A DNA stretch of 64,000 nucleotides from Ustulina deusta (taxonomy: Eukaryota > Ascomycota > Sordariomycetes > Xylariales > Xylariaceae), in contig JAJNNX010000001.1 of the NCBI GenBank assembly GCA_023159155.1, positions 682,001 through 746,000 on the forward strand. The letters are read 5' to 3'. Under the pieces are notes generated by a model. The model did not search any database and had not been told where the DNA came from. It saw nothing but the letters and a program-made list of their open reading frames with translations. Positions 12,964 through 22,200 of the stretch are shown here, in pieces. The position numbers and the translations under genes were made by a program. The stretch's first letter is position 1. Every line of letters starts with the position of its first letter.

Positions 12964-15738
12964 ATGAGCGACCAACCGCCGCCACCGCCGCCGCACGGCA
13001 CAAACCCTCGGAGATCAAGTCCGAACCTACCTCCCGGGAAATATGACATCTTCATAATACCTCCACATTCGTCTGGCGCGGGTTTTCTCTATCTGCCATC
13101 ATTGAAACCAAATGTGAACAGTTTCGCGGCCGGCTTTGCATCGGCATTGGTGCTGGTCGTGCTCTCCCAGAGCATGGCTCCTGCTTTCAGGGTCTGGTAC
13201 AGCAATTTCCAGGGTATGGGAAACATGGGCATCCTGCTGTTGGTGATTGCTGTGGGAGTGGGAGCTTGGTCCTTGGGCAGAATACAGAATGAAGGCGGTC
13301 CATCTCCAGGGAGTAGAGGCGACTCCAGACAGTCATGGAGTTATAACCCGGGGGATAACGGACACTCAGGTGGTCCTCATCCAAGCGCGGGCCCGCCACC
13401 ACATTCAAGAGCCCCTGACCCCGACGGCCCACCACCACCACCACCGCCACACGGCTCTCCCCCACCACCAAGGTCTGGCCCTTCGCCGAATACTGCTGGA
13501 TCCGAAAAGCCCAAGTCATCCTGGCAAGAGCGCCCTCAAGAACGCCCCCAGGAATGTCCCCAAGAACGCCCTCAAGAACGTACCCACGAACGTACCCACG
13601 AACGTCCCCAGGAACGCCCCCAAGAACACCCCCAGGAACACCCCCAGGAACGCCCCAAGGAACGCCCCAAAGAACGTCCCAAGGAACGTCCCAAGGAACG
13701 CTCCAAAGAACACCCCAAAGAACGCCCCAAAGAACGTACCCACGAACGTCCTCAGGAACGCGCCCAAGACCGCGCCCAAGACCGCGCCCAAGAACGTCCC
13801 AAAGAAAGTACCCACGAACGTCCCCAGGAACGCCCGGAAGAACGCCCTAAAGAACGTACCCGCGAACGTTCTCAGGAACGCCTGGAAGAACGCCCCGAGG
13901 AGCGTCCTCAGGAGCCCCCTCAACAACAACCTCAGGAGCGGCCCAAGGAGCGGCCTAAGGAGCGGCCCCAAGCTGAGAGCACAAAGGGCTCTTGGGAAAG
14001 GGCGAGGGAAGAGACTCGACGAAAGGAGGAAGATCGAAAAGCAAAAGAAGCCGAGCAGCGCAAGAAAGAAGAAATAGCTAGGCGTATTAAAGAACTACGG
14101 GAGAAGGAAGCGAGGGAGAAGGCCAAGCGTGAACAAGAAGCCAAAGAGAGGCGAGAGAAGGAAGCACGTGAAAGGGAGGAACTCGAGCGAGAGATAAAAG
14201 AGAGGTTAGAAAGGGAAGCACGTATAAGAGAAGAGCACGAGCGAGAAATCAGAGAAAAACTAGAGAGAGAAGTACGTATAAGAGAGGAACGTGAGCGAGA
14301 AGCCAGGGAGAGATTAGAGAAGGAGGCACGAGAAGTTAGAGAGCGGCAAGAGAAAGAGATGCAAGAAGCTAAAGTGAGAGAAGAAAAGGAGGCCCGCGAG
14401 AAGGAGCAACGAGAAAAAGAGCAGCGTGAACGAGAACAACAGGAAAAAGCGCGGAAGGAAAAGGAGCTGAGAGAGAAGAGGCTACAGGAAGCGAGGGAGA
14501 GAGCACTTCGAGAACGGCTCGAACGCGAGAAGACCCTTCGAGAAAAACTAGAACGAGAGGTCAAGGAACGAGAGACCAAGGAACGAGAGGCTAAGGAGAG
14601 AGAGGCCAGGGAGAAAGAGGCCAAGGAGAGAGAAGCCGCCCGTCAAAAGGAAGTCGAAGCAGCCAAGGCAGCTGAAGAGGCAAACGCGAAAGCAAAGGAA
14701 GCAGAGACTAGCCGGAGGAGTGCATATGCCTTCTCCTCTGTGGGAGAGAGAACGAATCCCTGGCCGAACGGGAAACCGCCTACACAAGTTCCCTCATCGC
14801 CCACGTCCACTGCAACTCCAAGTGTCGTTCCGACTGCGGTACCAAGTGTCGCTCCGACTGCGGCTCCAAGTGCGGCTCCTAGCAGCGCCAGACGACCCCC
14901 GCCACCTACAGCACAGTCATTCCGTGGCACAGACGACGACGCATATTCGTATCGTCCATATGACCAACCAAAATCACATACCCGAAGGAGATCTGGCGAG
15001 ACGATCTTTACAGAGTCGTCGTACGCCCCATCTCAGTCCACCTCGAGAACAACGCCGCCACCATCGGTGCGAGAACCGTATACAACGAAAGACCCCGACA
15101 AAATTGTTATCAAGGCTGTTTATGGATTTCTTAATCAGTTTTCTAAAACACCCGCTTCTCAACTGTTGTCTGGCGTTGGCCATGTCACGGACGGACTTAT
15201 CCTACGCATCACGACTGAAGGCCTCTTCATCGATGACGATGTTCGAGGTGTCCCCCAGCGAGAGTGGGATGTGAAGGCCTGGACCCTCAAACTCATGGAG
15301 GTGTGGTGTCCTGTACATACCACTACAGACTCCAACGCATCTCCTCGTGTAACGAACAAACCGGCGCCTCCTCGCTTCAAGTTTTCGGCCCGCGGCCAAT
15401 CGAAGGCTCTAATGGGAGATGATGCTGATGCGTACCTGACTGAATTATTGCACGCATGCAAAGACGACTGTCGTATGGGGCCTCATAGTGGGGTTGATAC
15501 TGCATCTCGCGGTACCTCACAAGTCGGCGATTGGAAACATCGTGGGTTACATGTACTGCGTGCGACCATCAGAGACCAGGAAGGCAAGCGTTTTTTGTTT
15601 GTTCTCGGTGAAGAGGAAGGTTGGAAGGTAGCTGTTGGCCTGCAGCGCCTGCGAAAAGGAACTCAAGTTCGGCAACTTGGCATTCAACCTATGCCGCTAG
15701 CCGAAACGCGTAACGCTGTTGAGACGCTTGGTTGGTAA
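12964..15738 (+). CDS. Conserved-type fungal membrane-anchored protein with ERP(Q/K) repeats, coiled coil and C-terminal domain; function unknown
   Basis: A single exon of 924 residues. I do not recognise a named family. The start follows a pyrimidine-rich leader and begins MSDQPPPPPP. Two hydrophobic segments (about residues 50-72 and 87-105) suggest membrane anchoring near the N-terminus. Residues about 130-185 are Pro/Gly-rich. Residues 188-335 are roughly 36 copies of a four-residue unit, ERPQ, ERPK, ERTH or EHPQ. Residues 340-586 are Arg/Glu/Lys-rich with heptad character, a long charged helix or coiled coil. Residues about 600-680 are Ala/Pro/Ser/Thr-rich. The last 215 residues, from DPDKIVIKAVYGFLNQF, look globular, with DGLILRITTEGLFIDDDVRG and a C-terminal GW. 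The composition of the centre makes it easy to mispredict. I infer that the conserved function sits in the two membrane segments and the C-terminal domain. Confidence 0.8.
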   Translation: MSDQPPPPPPHGTNPRRSSPNLPPGKYDIFIIPPHSSGAGFLYLPSLKPNVNSFAAGFASALVLVVLSQSMAPAFRVWYSNFQGMGNMGILLLVIAVGVGAWSLGRIQNEGGPSPGSRGDSRQSWSYNPGDNGHSGGPHPSAGPPPHSRAPDPDGPPPPPPPHGSPPPPRSGPSPNTAGSEKPKSSWQERPQERPQECPQERPQERTHERTHERPQERPQEHPQEHPQERPKERPKERPKERPKERSKEHPKERPKERTHERPQERAQDRAQDRAQERPKESTHERPQERPEERPKERTRERSQERLEERPEERPQEPPQQQPQERPKERPKERPQAESTKGSWERAREETRRKEEDRKAKEAEQRKKEEIARRIKELREKEAREKAKREQEAKERREKEAREREELEREIKERLEREARIREEHEREIREKLEREVRIREEREREARERLEKEAREVRERQEKEMQEAKVREEKEAREKEQREKEQREREQQEKARKEKELREKRLQEARERALRERLEREKTLREKLEREVKERETKEREAKEREAREKEAKEREAARQKEVEAAKAAEEANAKAKEAETSRRSAYAFSSVGERTNPWPNGKPPTQVPSSPTSTATPSVVPTAVPSVAPTAAPSAAPSSARRPPPPTAQSFRGTDDDAYSYRPYDQPKSHTRRRSGETIFTESSYAPSQSTSRTTPPPSVREPYTTKDPDKIVIKAVYGFLNQFSKTPASQLLSGVGHVTDGLILRITTEGLFIDDDVRGVPQREWDVKAWTLKLMEVWCPVHTTTDSNASPRVTNKPAPPRFKFSARGQSKALMGDDADAYLTELLHACKDDCRMGPHSGVDTASRGTSQVGDWKHRGLHVLRATIRDQEGKRFLFVLGEEEGWKVAVGLQRLRKGTQVRQLGIQPMPLAETRNAVETLGW
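13525..13968 (+). repeat. 12-bp coding minisatellite, GAACGYCCCMAR unit
   Basis: About 36 imperfect copies of a 12-bp unit of the type GAACGCCCCAAG lie inside the 924-residue gene. Because 12 is divisible by three, a copy-number change keeps the frame and adds or removes ERPQ/ERPK tetrapeptides. Other frames stay open through the array as well, one sense (Asn/Ala/Pro/Lys-rich) and one antisense (Leu/Gly/Phe-rich). These shadow frames are a by-product of the repeat. Confidence 0.9.
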
Positions 15739-16868
15739 CTAACACGATCCAAACTTTATCAATAATAGCTGCGCATATCTAGGTTGGGGTGTCCGGTCTA
15801 TATACCCTACAATGTGGAATGCTAACTGGAATGAAGGCTCATTCCAGGCGCACGGGTCCAGTCTGCTCATCAGTTCGGCTACTTTGATTCTTTTGTTTTC
15901 AATGCATGGCGAGCGAGGCAGGGGCGCAATGTGGAGTTCGGGTAACAGCACGAACAGGTGGTCCATCTTCGAAAGGTTTTGGGGCGCATGTAGAGTGAGG
16001 GTGTCACCACGACGCAAGGAGGCAGATGTTGTGATAAAAGGCGAAATAAACAAAATTCAAATATCCAACCCTAAAAGCTCTTTCATTTCGTCTATTTCGC
16101 CTTCAACCTCCTCTCCCTGAGTATTCTTTGCTGTAGTTTCAATTTGTGCCGACCAAAGTGGTTGTCGCAACGCGATGTTCCCGATCTGCAACCCTGTGCG
16201 GAATCAACTTCGAGCAAGACGGGCAGGCCATTTGCTAGAGTGAACTTTATGGGAGAAATAGACATCGGGTAGATGCCCATACTAATTTCATTAAAGTGAC
16301 AATGAGAGGTAACGGTTAAGCGCTGCGTGACGAGACACTACATGCGTGTTACACACCTGCTGACTTCAGCACCAGGTTAATGAACTTTGCCAGGGGATAG
16401 TCAGGTCGAGCATTCGGATGTCTGTTTCAGCAAAAGGTAAGAAGAATGAACGGCTAGGCACGGTTGCAGTATGCTGAATATAAGCACGAAATCCTCTCTG
16501 AGCAAAGACGTTAGTTGGGAGCTGGCTGCACGGGTGTCAAATTCGTGTATGCACTGAGTAATGCGGATTGATTCATTGCATGCAATGTGTAGCGAACTTG
16601 AACTTTGCTTGTTGTTGCATCTAGGTTAGACCACGGGATAATAATGCACGCGAGGGGGGGAGTCCGGCGGCTGAGTTCGGTATGTCCATGTATTTTATGT
16701 ATGTATGTTTTCTGACGTGAGACAGCTGAGAATAGGTAGTCAGTCAGTCTGTAAGAGGGTGGCTTGGGGTTGGCCTTCTAAATCATTAGCCTCTCCATAA
16801 CCATATCCTTTTCCCCGACCTCGCGGATGACGGACGGCTGAAAAAAGAATAAAAAATAAAAATAAAAA
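15739..16868. other. Intergenic before the FAD monooxygenase
   Basis: No supported gene. Short open frames at 15739-16120 overlap on both strands and carry no motif. The end of the spacer (16841-16870) is an A-rich AAAAAT-type run leading into a TATA-like element. Confidence 0.5.
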
Positions 16869-16876
16869 TATATATA
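16869..16876 (+). promoter_or_regulatory. TATA-like element of the FAD monooxygenase gene
   Basis: TATATATA lies about 80 bp upstream of the start codon, directly after an A-rich AAAAAT run. The distance suits a fungal TATA box, but the flanking simple sequence weakens the call. Confidence 0.35.
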
Positions 16877-16956
16877 GTTCCTGTCTTTTCCTCATCACCA
16901 CCACCACTCGCACGCACTTCCGACGAATCGATCCGAACCCCCGTCCGTCTATCTCA

Positions 16957-18551
16957 ATGTCATCCCATCCCCTAACAGCCGGCGTCGTCGGGGCCGGGGT
17001 CGCCGGCCTCAGCGCGGCGATCGCGCTGCGGCGCGCCGGCTTCGAGGTCCAGGTGTACGAGCGCTCGCAGTTCAAGAACGAGATCGGCGCCGCGATCTCG
17101 GCGCCGCCGAACGCGACGGCCGTGCTGCGGCGCTGGGGCTTCGACTTCGTCGCCGCCGAGACCGTGCCCAATCTCTTCACGCGGTATGCGGCGGCCGCGG
17201 ATCTGGGAGCCGTGTTGTTCGAGTCTCGGTACGAAGACATCGAGGCTGTGATGGGGTCCCCGAGTCTGAGCTTTCATCGCGTGGACTTGCATAATGGGTT
17301 GAGGGCTCTCGCCACGGAAGATGAAGGAGGGGTGGACGGTGATACTAAAGGGAAGAGGGTAGGCGGAAGCCAAGGAGGCAAAGGGACACCGGTTGCCATC
17401 CGCCTGGGATGCGAAGTCCGAGGCGTCGATTGCGACAATGGCGTCTTGGTGCTGGCGGACGGGACCCGAGTGCAGAAAGATCTCGTCATCATCGCTGACG
17501 GCGCACATGTAAGCCAAGCCCTTTTTTTTTTCAGCGCTCGTCTGTCGCTAAGGACTCCTCCGATTGACACGCCGAAAAGAGCGACCTTTTAGCCGACTTT
17601 CTCGGCCGCCGGGCCCCCCCTCAGCCTACGGGCCGCTCGATCTATCGCTGGCTCGTCTCCATGGACGAAGTGATGGCGGATCCCGAGCTTGCGGCGCAGT
17701 ATCGGGATAAACTGCCGGGTTTCCTGAGCTGGTCCGATGCCGCGGAGCGCATCCTCTGGGTCAATTACACCTGTCGCGGGGACAGCGTGCTGAATAATGC
17801 CGTGGTGCATGATACGAAAGACGATTTCCCTCCGCGGGGCGAGTGGTCCGGGGACGCACGGGATAACGAGGCGGACATGTTATGGCACGCCCCGGCAGCG
17901 AAAGAAACCGTCCTCGCAACCTTGTCCAACTTCCACCCGGCTACCCGACGGATTGTGTCGATGGCTTCGGAAGATGGCATTAGGGTACATCGACTATTCA
18001 AGCGCCCGCCGCTCGAGAGTTTCGTGCGTGGAAAGACGGCCGTTATCGGAGATGCTGCGCACGTCATGCTGCCGACGCATGCTGCAGGCTGTGCGATTGC
18101 TATCGAGAGCGCAGGCGTGCTGGAGGTTCTATTCAAGGATTTGGAAAGCCAGCTAAGCGGCTCTGCCAACTGTGATGGTGATGGTGATGGGGTTGACACG
18201 GAGAAGAGGGACAATGCCACGGGGGGCCAACGAGAGATGGATGGAGGGAGAGAGCGCGTCGTCAAGGAGCGCCTTCAACTGTTCGACAAGCTCCGGATCC
18301 CTAGATGTAACTTCACCATGCTCGTCTCGAATGCTGGGCCAGAAGGGCTGCGCGTCCCAGGTCTCGAGCAGGAGATTCGCAGATTCTATCACGGTCCGCT
18401 GCCGCCGAGAAACGCACTGCCTTGGTCGGACGAGTTCCGCGAGGTATTGTTTCACTATGACGCTTTTCAGGAGGCGGACCAGGCGTTGCGAGACGAGAAA
18501 GCAAAGGGGGAGGGAGGTGTGCATGGCATGGCGAGAAATGAGCGCGCGTAG
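16957..18551 (+). CDS. FAD-dependent monooxygenase, salicylate hydroxylase-like
   Basis: Two exons, 16957-17508 and 17580-18551, give 507 residues. The 71-nt intron runs GTAAGC to AAAAG. Of the nearby acceptors, only this one keeps the downstream frame (SDLLADFLGRRAPPQ). The N-terminus carries the Rossmann FAD-binding motif GVVGAGVAGLSAAIALRRAG (residues 9-28) with the ribose-binding Glu35. The DG motif is ADGAH near residue 182. The FAD-binding GD motif is at 341-342 in AVIGDAAHVMLPTHAAGCAI. This order is that of class A flavoprotein hydroxylases, which use NAD(P)H and O2 to hydroxylate aromatic or related substrates. Two low-complexity linkers (near residues 125-145 and 385-425) are longer than usual for the family. 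The substrate cannot be read from sequence. There is no adjacent polyketide synthase, NRPS or terpene gene, so a catabolic role is at least as likely as a biosynthetic one. Confidence 0.9.
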
Positions 18552-18553
18552 AA

Positions 18554-19261
18554 CTATGAATAGCTCGTTTCAACAACCTTCCATAGCAGGAGGGTGTCTT
18601 CGTATCCGGTTTGCTCTGTTTGGGATAAAATGCCGTTATGAATATGCTCCGGGCCAGGAATCCAGAGGTCGCCGACCCGGAACTTGCGCTGCCATTCTCC
18701 GTCTTCCCATAGCCATCTCTCGGCAGCAAAACGAGGGCCGATTCTCACGACGCCTTGGCAATACCGGCCGAGGCAGACGACCATACCTCGCTCCTCGCGC
18801 TCCTCGTCTTCTAGCTCTAGCACGACACAGCGTGCCCTTGGCTGCTGAGTCGATTCGGCCGGGTTCTTGCGTATCTCTGGAACACCCTCGGCCTCGAGGT
18901 CATTCCATACTTCTTCGTAGTCAGTCAGCTTCCCCGTAGCAGGGTTCGCCATGCGACCCGTTTCCAGCGTTCGTCCGTCGGCCTGCGGGAAAATATCCCC
19001 CTCGTCTACCACCGCTTCCGGTGTACGCGTCCGCGAATCCACGACATGGCGCCAGATGCAGTGGCGCACGCCATCCCTGGTCTCCGAGGACGAAATGCCC
19101 GCAAATGCCCAGTCGAGGCTTGTGTCTGGTTCGTTGATGTCTTTGAGGATGCGGATGTCGACGAAGCGGTGTTCTGGCGACGTCAGGACCACGGTGGAGG
19201 TAGGCTCCGATGCAACGGCGTCGGGCAGCCAGCGGATCGAATCCCGGATCGAAATCGACAT
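18554..19261 (-). CDS. HRI1: HRI1 family protein
   Basis: A single exon of 235 residues, starting MSISIRDSIRWLPDAVASEP. The opening RDSIRWLPD, the STVVLTSPEHRFVDIR strand, the central LDWAFAGISSSE and the C-terminal RVGDLWIPGPEHIHNG with a final LLLWKVVE fit the HRI1 family as I remember it. The family folds as two lipocalin-like beta barrels. In budding yeast Hri1 was found with the kinase Hrr25 and with Sec72; its biochemical role is not established. The gene converges on the FAD monooxygenase, with only two bases between their stop codons, so the 3' UTRs must overlap. The assignment rests on recognised sequence pattern, not a search. Confidence 0.8.
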   Translation of the reverse strand: MSISIRDSIRWLPDAVASEPTSTVVLTSPEHRFVDIRILKDINEPDTSLDWAFAGISSSETRDGVRHCIWRHVVDSRTRTPEAVVDEGDIFPQADGRTLETGRMANPATGKLTDYEEVWNDLEAEGVPEIRKNPAESTQQPRARCVVLELEDEEREERGMVVCLGRYCQGVVRIGPRFAAERWLWEDGEWQRKFRVGDLWIPGPEHIHNGILSQTEQTGYEDTLLLWKVVETSYS

Positions 19262-22200
19262 TGCGTGACCTAGATAGATATTCGGTACGAGAGATGACGA
19301 ACTAAACTCTTGATGTTCTGCTTTGATGACTTATCGCGGCTCTGGTATAGAGGTAGCTAGCTGCCTACTGAAGTAGTGAGGTTTGACGGATGGAGGGGCC
19401 GGAGTGGGGTTCCTCTTGGATGACACTCCGCCTGATGTAATAACTATTTCCAGATGGGTCAAGTTAACAAGTCGCTATTTGAGCTATAACAGCAGAATAA
19501 ACATAGATTATCATTCATTCAACTCTGGTTAACTCGGTTCTGCTTCCTTCTAGATGTCACGTCGCGACTTGGATAGCCGCCTAGGCAGTGGTGGAATCAT
19601 TCCTTTGTTAGAATACGCAATTACTGAACAATCGAGACGACATTCATAGAATTAATTGATATGATGGCAAAGACTTGAATAACATTTTTAACGCCAATGC
19701 GTGGAAATAGAATGCGATAATGACGTAGTCTCTATCGTGGTATAGTTGCTGCATTTGATTGTGTGACTCGACCTAGATTGATATGAAGAATGGGCTTAGT
19801 TTTAATATCAAGGTTAAAGATACAGCTGCCATGTACCTTTGGTTAGATCAGACAATACGCGGGGCCCTAAAACCCCAGCTTCGATTGTACTAGTGTAATG
19901 GAGGAAGGGGAAGGAGAAGGGAAAGGGACGAAGTAAACGATTTCTCCGATGTTAAAGCTGTTACCGCTACGCCTAAAACACCAACGAATAATTGGTGAAT
20001 TTGAAACAAATACATAATTTTTTGGCAATTCTAACATGAAGGAAATACCCAAGGTATTATGGGAGAGCAAATAATCGTAAAGAATAGATCCTCCATCCTC
20101 CCCTCCTTTTTATTTCGTAGCTGTGTATTTGCTAGAGGTATATAAAAACATATCGGTTTCAATCATACGGCGTACTTTCAACAGAAGTATAAAATATCCG
20201 AAGGAGGGCTGAGTGTTCCGGCAGATTGATTGATTGATTAATTCTGTTTAACGTCGTGTACAGCTACCTGCTTCCTGACCTTCCTAGGGGTACTATAGAC
20301 GTGGTAAGCTCTCATACATATGTATAATGATACTAACTCATGCCTTCGTGGGCTCATCATTCCATCGCTCGTAGTCCCTCCAACCAGATCCTCCAAGCTT
20401 GTTCTAATCGACTCCATTGCCGCCCTCGCGATAGCCCTTGAACATTTGCCCTAGTGGTATACCCCCTCCCGCACATCCGACATCCTTATGCTTACTCCGG
20501 TGAGACCACGTGGGGAAAACCCGTTGGTAACTTGAACGAGTGCCAATAGTGCCTCCTGCCGCCGGCGATAGCGATATTGGTATTGAGTCTTGCGTTGCCG
20601 CCGTGTCGGGGGCTCCGCACTTGTTACCCTGACAGACGGAATGTAGATAGTCGTTTACTGGCGTCACAACCAAATGTAAATGGGGAAGATTGTGAACTCG
20701 AAAACGTAGACAGCAACGACACAATGTATCAAAAGTAACTCATGTAGGACACATTTCAAGCTAGAGAGCACTTGGGGCAAGAGTCGGAGAGCTAATAAAT
20801 GTTAACGGACGTATAGGTCACGTTTCAAAGAGCAATTCACTCCTCTTCTTTCCGTTTTTGGCGAATATTTTGCTTCAACAAGCTCCCAAGGGCGGTAAGA
20901 ATGAGCAAAAGGTCCACTGGAAGCTGTAATTTCCAACGCCCGAGTTCTTCTAGTGTTGGGACAGCTGGCTTTCCTGACACCAGTCTTGTGAAGAATGAAC
21001 AAGAAAGCGAAGTTGATCTCGATGATGCCACGGTGATGTGACCCAAGAAGGAGGAGGATGGGATGCTTCTTGTGGTTAGTGTAGTCTTACATAGGAGCTA
21101 TACCTCGTCCTATAGCACTTGACGTTAAGGAGCCGCAGGTCTCTTTGATCAGATCTGGTCCAATTTTATGTCTTGGGAGGGCTCCAAGCTTTCAGAACCC
21201 TCACCTGTCCTTTGCAGAAGAAAGCAACGTTACTGGCACCCGACTCGTTAAAGTGCACACATCACACCGATGGCTTGCACCTGAAGACGGCCAATGGTAG
21301 TCGATTTACGTGCAAGGGAGGAATTCATTGCTAGGGATGTTTTTATTCTTCATCGACAATCCGCAATTGAATACACTGCGAACGAGAGTCACGCAACGAG
21401 CGGGGTTTTTGATTTGCTCCTTTACGGGTCTTCTGGGTCGAGTCTGGATCTAAGTAGAGACGGAGCATTAAAGAACACATCACGGGTGGTTGGGAATAGG
21501 GGTTGGCTCGTCCTGGATGGAGTGCCTCGGTGGGCGAATGGCCAAGTGATGGTCAGCTGTCAGCTGTTCCATCTCGACGAGGGTTGTTAGGCTTTCTCCC
21601 CTCTGTCCATCAATTGCCCGTTTCAAATAAAGCACCACAAGCCGTAAATAGTGTACCTACGCTACAGCACCTAGCTTGTTTCCGAACACCGCGTCACGGG
21701 CGGGTTACCTACTGCTAAATATAGAGTGCTGGTCCTCGCTCTCTGATTCTTGATCAGATCAGGTTGTATAACGCATAAGTTTCTTGCTGCAATATTCACC
21801 GCCCACCATATCCACCAGGCTGGCGTGGCATCCAAAGTAAATACCATGTTAACGTTGATGAACAGCCACGTAACCCGATGTATGAAGTCTCGGTGCACCG
21901 TCTGTTTTAGTAGAATCTCTCTTCCGACGGTTTCAATTGTTGAATAGCCTTGGTTCAACAGGCATGTAGTTGGAAAAGCCCTGTTCATAAGCTGGCGGTC
22001 CCTGAAGATCGATAAGATGTTAGGTTGAGGCTGACGAAGATCACCCGATCGAGGCCAGTGACTAGTAGATCTGATCAGCGAAGTCTCCGAGGTGGGCAAA
22101 TGATTTACATAAGAGATCAATGAATACGGTTTGAAGCTCTACAACATGTAATATTCCCCGATAATACCCATGAGCGCTCATCTAAAGCGCCTTTTATTTG

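Noticed and set aside
13247..14077. 276-codon frame overlapping the repeat protein, and a 151-codon antisense frame
   Set aside because: They are by-products of a 12-bp tandem repeat that leaves several frames open; composition is pure repeat.
16957..19261. Secondary-metabolite gene cluster around the FAD monooxygenase
   Set aside because: No backbone enzyme, cluster transcription factor or tailoring partner lies within the neighbouring DNA of this window.
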